Source: Balneolaceae bacterium (GTDB lineage: Bacteria > Bacteroidota > Rhodothermia > Balneolales > Balneolaceae). From it: a stretch of 64,000 nucleotides of DNA. The number at the start of each line of letters is the position of its first letter. Position 1 is the stretch's first letter. This document shows positions 60,689-64,000 of the stretch, piece after piece. The notes below the pieces were generated by a model. The model did no database searches. It was not told where the DNA came from and saw nothing but the letters and a program-made list of their open reading frames with translations. The position numbers and the translations under genes were made by a program. The stretch covers positions 62,001 to 126,000 of the forward strand of contig JAEPQE010000003.1 of NCBI GenBank assembly GCA_017640665.1, in the 5' to 3' direction.

Positions 60689-62397
60689 GTGTGTTTCGGC
60701 TCGTAATTCCAGAGAACCTGACGTTGAGCCATGGAATCATCGGCATCTGTGATACACTCTAATATATGAACTCCGGATTTTTCGAGTTTTTTTTCAAAAA
60801 GGGTAACCAGCTGTTCAGGGCGTGAAATCAAGTCATGACCAATTTTATGTGCCCTGCATAACGCAGCAATCGAAGTAGATTGAGGAGTTTCAAAATATTC
60901 CTGATATTTCTTTCCAAATTTGTTGATAGGGAGCATTCTGAAAATGGTGCCACCACCATTATTCAGAATCACAATGAGTAGAGATTCCGGTAGATCGAAA
61001 GCGTTTAAAAGTGCATTTGAGTCATGCAAAAAAGCAATATCTCCAATAAACAAAACCCCGGCTTTCTTTAAAGACTTACTTAATCCAATAGCGGTGGAAG
61101 TAATTCCATCAATTCCTGCTGCGCCTCGATTTACATAAATCTCCTTTCCATCAAAGTTTCCAAACAGGGATAAATCCCGAACTGGAAATGAATTCGAAAG
61201 CATAGTGAAGGATTTCTTAGGGATCAAAGGGCTTAGCGTGTGAAAAATATAACCATCAGTTAAAGGAGAAGATGGATGGAGCTGATCATCTCTGAATGAG
61301 ATAAAATCTTTTTGAAGTTTTCTCCAGTCCTTAAGCCAGCTTTTAGAAACTGAACCCGCTATCTCGGGAATATGTAGAACTCCGGACAAGTTTATGCTTT
61401 TTGTTGCAGAAAGTGACTCATCGTCAAGTAAAGAGCCATGCAAAAAACGGATTTGAGTACATTCTGTGTTTTCTGAAATATACGTACTGAGTCCTTTGCT
61501 TACCGGTTCTTCACCAAAGCGAAGGATTAAATCAGGTTTAAATCGCTCTTTAACTTCATCACATCTCAGAAAACCATCGAAACCAGAAATGGTGTATTTT
61601 GATGAAGGCATATTTGAGCCCGGTTCAGCAAGAACAGGTGCATTCAAAGTTTTTGCAAGATTGCTTACCGTGTCCAGATGCTCGGATGAAGCTCCGGGTC
61701 CTACTACTAAAACAGATTTTTCTGAAGATACCAACTCAGACCAAAACTGCTCACTTATCTCTGTTGATGCTATAGTAGTTTTAAACTGATGAAACGTTTG
61801 TTTGGCATGCTTTTCGTTCTCATCCTCAATCTTTGCCAGAAATTCTTTAGTTGGCTCAAATGGCTTGGAGAAAGGAAAGTTGATATGCGCTACTCCACCT
61901 CGTTCAATCGCTATTTGTGTAGCTTGTTGAGCCACACGCTCGAGTCGTAACACACTTTTGTTGCTCTCTTTAGCCTCACCGGTTTCATGGAAAAAAACCG
62001 GGTAATCGCCAAAAATCTTTAGCTGATCAATCGTTTGAGAAGCCCCGATATTTCGCTGATGCGGAGGACGGTCTGCACTGGTAATAATTACAGGGACACC
62101 CGATTGAGTAGCTTCAATCACTGCAGGGTAATAATTAGCAACGGCTGTACCTGAGGTACACACTAAACATGCAGGAATACCAGATCCTTTTCCAATCCCC
62201 AATGCGGTAAACGCAGCAGAGCGCTCATCAATTATAATATGTTTTTCGAAACCGGGGTGAGCTGCAAAAGCGAGAGTGAGGGGGGTAGATCTTGATCCCG
62301 GAGAAATAACAGCATGTCGGACTCCCTGTTCGTACAACGCCCGGACAAACTGCGTACTCCAGTAAAAGTTTAGATTTTGGGGATCACGTTCCGGCAT
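60685..62397 (-). CDS. menD: SEPHCHC synthase (menaquinone)
   Basis: 570 residues, thiamine-diphosphate-dependent. The N-terminal pyrimidine-binding domain has AVISPGSRSTPLTLAFA, SAAFTALGIGKGSG (with the catalytic Glu before it in IDERSA) and ICTSGTAVANYYPAV-like text. The C-terminal domain binds the cofactor (FIGDIAFLHDSNALL, then NNGGGTIFRMLP). It joins isochorismate and 2-oxoglutarate with loss of CO2. It starts 14 nt inside menF and overlaps menH by 4 nt. Confidence 0.97.
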   Translation of the reverse strand: MPERDPQNLNFYWSTQFVRALYEQGVRHAVISPGSRSTPLTLAFAAHPGFEKHIIIDERSAAFTALGIGKGSGIPACLVCTSGTAVANYYPAVIEATQSGVPVIITSADRPPHQRNIGASQTIDQLKIFGDYPVFFHETGEAKESNKSVLRLERVAQQATQIAIERGGVAHINFPFSKPFEPTKEFLAKIEDENEKHAKQTFHQFKTTIASTEISEQFWSELVSSEKSVLVVGPGASSEHLDTVSNLAKTLNAPVLAEPGSNMPSSKYTISGFDGFLRCDEVKERFKPDLILRFGEEPVSKGLSTYISENTECTQIRFLHGSLLDDESLSATKSINLSGVLHIPEIAGSVSKSWLKDWRKLQKDFISFRDDQLHPSSPLTDGYIFHTLSPLIPKKSFTMLSNSFPVRDLSLFGNFDGKEIYVNRGAAGIDGITSTAIGLSKSLKKAGVLFIGDIAFLHDSNALLNAFDLPESLLIVILNNGGGTIFRMLPINKFGKKYQEYFETPQSTSIAALCRAHKIGHDLISRPEQLVTLFEKKLEKSGVHILECITDADDSMAQRQVLWNYEPKHT

Positions 62398-63853
62398 ATT
62401 CCAGGGCAGTAAGCATGGGTATAAATTTTAGATTAGTCTCTTCCCATTCCTTTTCAGGATCGGAGTCCTGCACTATACCACATCCGGCGAAGAAACGCAC
62501 TTCATTATGTTTGATTAAGCCACTTCTGATGGCTACAATAAATTCTCCATTGCCATGTGCGTTTATCCAGCCAATGGGTGAGGCATACCAGCCACGATTA
62601 AAATCTTCGTGCTCTTTAATGAATTCTACTGCTTTATCTTTTGGAAACCCACCTACTGCAGGAGTTGGGTGCAATGTCTTTAATACTTCGGTTCTGGAAA
62701 CACCTTCTTTAATCTTCGCAGTGATGGGAGTAAATAAATGTTGGACGTTAGACAGTTTTTTTATTTGAGGTGATTTAGGATGCTGAACTTCATCTGAATA
62801 ATGCTCCAGATTTTCTTCAATAGCATCTAACACAATTTCATGCTCATGGAGATCTTTACTGCTATGTAGCAGATTGTATTCAAGTACGGCATCTTCAGAG
62901 GCTGTTTTTCCACGGGACGTACTTCCTGCAAGTCCTTCTGTTAGCACATATTTTGAGTTGAAAGAAGCGAGTCGTTCAGGAGTACATCCTATAAAACTGG
63001 ATTCTCCATCCTGACGAATTAAAAACGAGTAACAATCCGGGTATTGAAATCGAAGTCGGTTAAGAATGTGAGTATCCTTGATTTTTTGATCAAGTTTGAT
63101 GCGAAGCTGCCGTGCAAATACAACTTTTTCGAATCGACCTTCCTTAATGGCATCCTTAGCGCGTTTAATGTTTTCGATCCACTGAAAATATTCTTTAGAA
63201 TCATTATCAGGTGGGTTAATCGAGAAACCCTGATCCAATACCGGGTTTAAAGAATATTGATCTGCGTTGGTGATGTGATCTAACTCAGCAAGTTTATTCG
63301 AGATTTCAGACTCAATTTCTGATATGGATGATGCTTGATCGTAATTAATGAGAAAAGTGAGAATACAGCATTTCCCTTCTCTGATTATCATCCATTCGGG
63401 TAGAGTGAAGGAGGAAGAATCAAACGAAGACCAGGAATCGGAATTGTTCTCATCAAAAAAAGAAAAACCCCCAAACAAATGAACCACCGCATTTTGATGC
63501 TTAATTCCTTTAAGGTGATGGATTCGGCTCAGTACTTCTTTCCCTTTCTTAGAAGAATCTCTGAAGCGAGATTCTCCGTGCGCGGTTAAACGTTCCATTT
63601 CTCCAGAGGCTGCCATAGCGAAGTCGTCAACAGGTTTTTCCCAGTAATATTGAAAACTGTTTTTAAGATGATCTTGCTCAACCACAGCAAGTAAATCCAC
63701 CGGGGAAAGCGAAATAGAAAAAGCCAGGTAATTGGGTGCGGAACCTGAATTTATGTTTTCAATGCCGGATAGAAATTGGTCTAGCTCCGAACGGCTTATC
63801 TGCTGTTGAAAGGAGGTAAAAAGCGCCGACTCTGAAGTAGTTTTATTGGGCAT
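62384..63853 (-). CDS. menF: Isochorismate synthase
   Basis: 489 residues from ATG 63853 (a TTG one codon upstream is also possible). The chorismate-binding domain fills the C-terminal half: KVVFARQLRI, SFLIRQDGESSFIGCTPERLAS, LTEGLAGSTSRG, HEHEIVLDAI, HPTPAVGGFPKDKAVEFI and GWINAHGNGEFIVAIRSG. GCTPERL and the HPTPAVGG stretch are typical of MenF/EntC. It converts chorismate to isochorismate, the first step of menaquinone synthesis. It heads the menF-menD-menH-menB operon; menC, menE and menA are not in the window. Confidence 0.96.
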   Translation of the reverse strand: MPNKTTSESALFTSFQQQISRSELDQFLSGIENINSGSAPNYLAFSISLSPVDLLAVVEQDHLKNSFQYYWEKPVDDFAMAASGEMERLTAHGESRFRDSSKKGKEVLSRIHHLKGIKHQNAVVHLFGGFSFFDENNSDSWSSFDSSSFTLPEWMIIREGKCCILTFLINYDQASSISEIESEISNKLAELDHITNADQYSLNPVLDQGFSINPPDNDSKEYFQWIENIKRAKDAIKEGRFEKVVFARQLRIKLDQKIKDTHILNRLRFQYPDCYSFLIRQDGESSFIGCTPERLASFNSKYVLTEGLAGSTSRGKTASEDAVLEYNLLHSSKDLHEHEIVLDAIEENLEHYSDEVQHPKSPQIKKLSNVQHLFTPITAKIKEGVSRTEVLKTLHPTPAVGGFPKDKAVEFIKEHEDFNRGWYASPIGWINAHGNGEFIVAIRSGLIKHNEVRFFAGCGIVQDSDPEKEWEETNLKFIPMLTALEYAGT

Positions 63854-63940
63854 CAATTATTCCTGAATTTCTAACTTTCAATATAAATTGAAAATTGGCA
63901 AGAATAAAGTTTTTTGAGGGCTTTTTACAGGATTTGAAGA

Positions 63941-64000
63941 CTACTTGGCGTCGTCTTGTTGTCCGGTTTTGAAAGGATTGTGAATACCCAGAGCGTCAAG
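63941..64000 (-). CDS. C-terminal end of an unidentified protein (5' truncated by window edge)
   Basis: On the minus strand the frame is open from the window edge to TAG at 63941-63943 and reads LDALGIHNPFKTGQQDDAK. It lies 87 nt upstream of menF in the same direction, so it could be part of the same operon. Too short to identify. Confidence 0.45.
   Translation of the reverse strand, partial: LDALGIHNPFKTGQQDDAK

Noticed and set aside
63857-63940. Extra gene or RNA in the gap upstream of menF
   Set aside because: The 84 nt show no open frame of note and no strong hairpin; likely just the leader of menF.

Overview
The window looks like a piece of chromosome from a marine-type Balneolota/Rhodothermota bacterium or a close Bacteroidota relative. 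This is inferred from gene families, not from a marker-gene comparison: a short RpoD-type sigma factor, DUF5683 and DUF6090 proteins, an outer-membrane receptor with a carboxypeptidase-regulatory-like N-terminus, a regulator-propeller histidine kinase, a Sec-type (clade II) nitrous oxide reductase cluster and the o-succinylbenzoate menaquinone pathway. Coding density is high, several genes overlap by 4-14 nt, and TTG/GTG starts are fairly common. No rRNA, tRNA or CRISPR array was seen.

Layout. 1-6.7 kb: end of an unknown gene, parA-parB, a DUF5683 protein, a LOG-family nucleosidase, a TPR protein and transketolase. 6.8-9.6 kb: an ECF sigma factor with two membrane proteins, then a convergent SpoIIE-type phosphatase. 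9.8-12.6 kb: DNA polymerase I. 12.56-14.86 kb: an AT-rich accessory islet between polA and pepF. It holds a two-gene operon encoding a TIR-like (CAP12-type) protein and a 91-residue partner, then a DUF559 endonuclease gene broken by one in-frame stop and bracketed by two copies of a multi-hairpin repeat. 14.9-20.5 kb: oligoendopeptidase F, a GAF/GGDEF-like protein, phosphopentomutase and the primary-type sigma factor. 20.7-23.3 kb: a membrane-bound AraC-type regulator and two small envelope proteins.

23.3-30.7 kb is a nitrous oxide respiration locus: Rrf2 regulator, cytochrome c lipoprotein, fasciclin lipoprotein, nosZ, a membrane protein, nosL, nosD, nosF and nosY. A nearly identical 20-nt dyad lies directly before the start codons of both the Rrf2 gene and the cytochrome gene. 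No nitrite or nitric oxide reductase genes are visible here.

30.7-44.9 kb: a Gfo/Idh/MocA oxidoreductase, a GNAT-like protein, a propeller histidine kinase with its response regulator, an Arg/Ser/Gly/Thr-rich lipoprotein, a FadL-like barrel, CorA, an OmpA-type lipoprotein and a YbbA/YbbP-like ABC system. 45-55.3 kb: a soluble GAF/PAS histidine kinase, three SGNH hydrolases, a PIG-L deacetylase, a SIMPL protein, and a TonB-dependent receptor preceded by a LacI-type palindrome. 55.5-64 kb: grpE-dnaJ, small proteins, and a menF-menD-menH-menB operon on the minus strand.

The most unusual region is the polA-pepF islet. It combines a possible immune effector with a repeat-bounded DUF559 unit whose hairpins differ in sequence between copies while pairing is kept.
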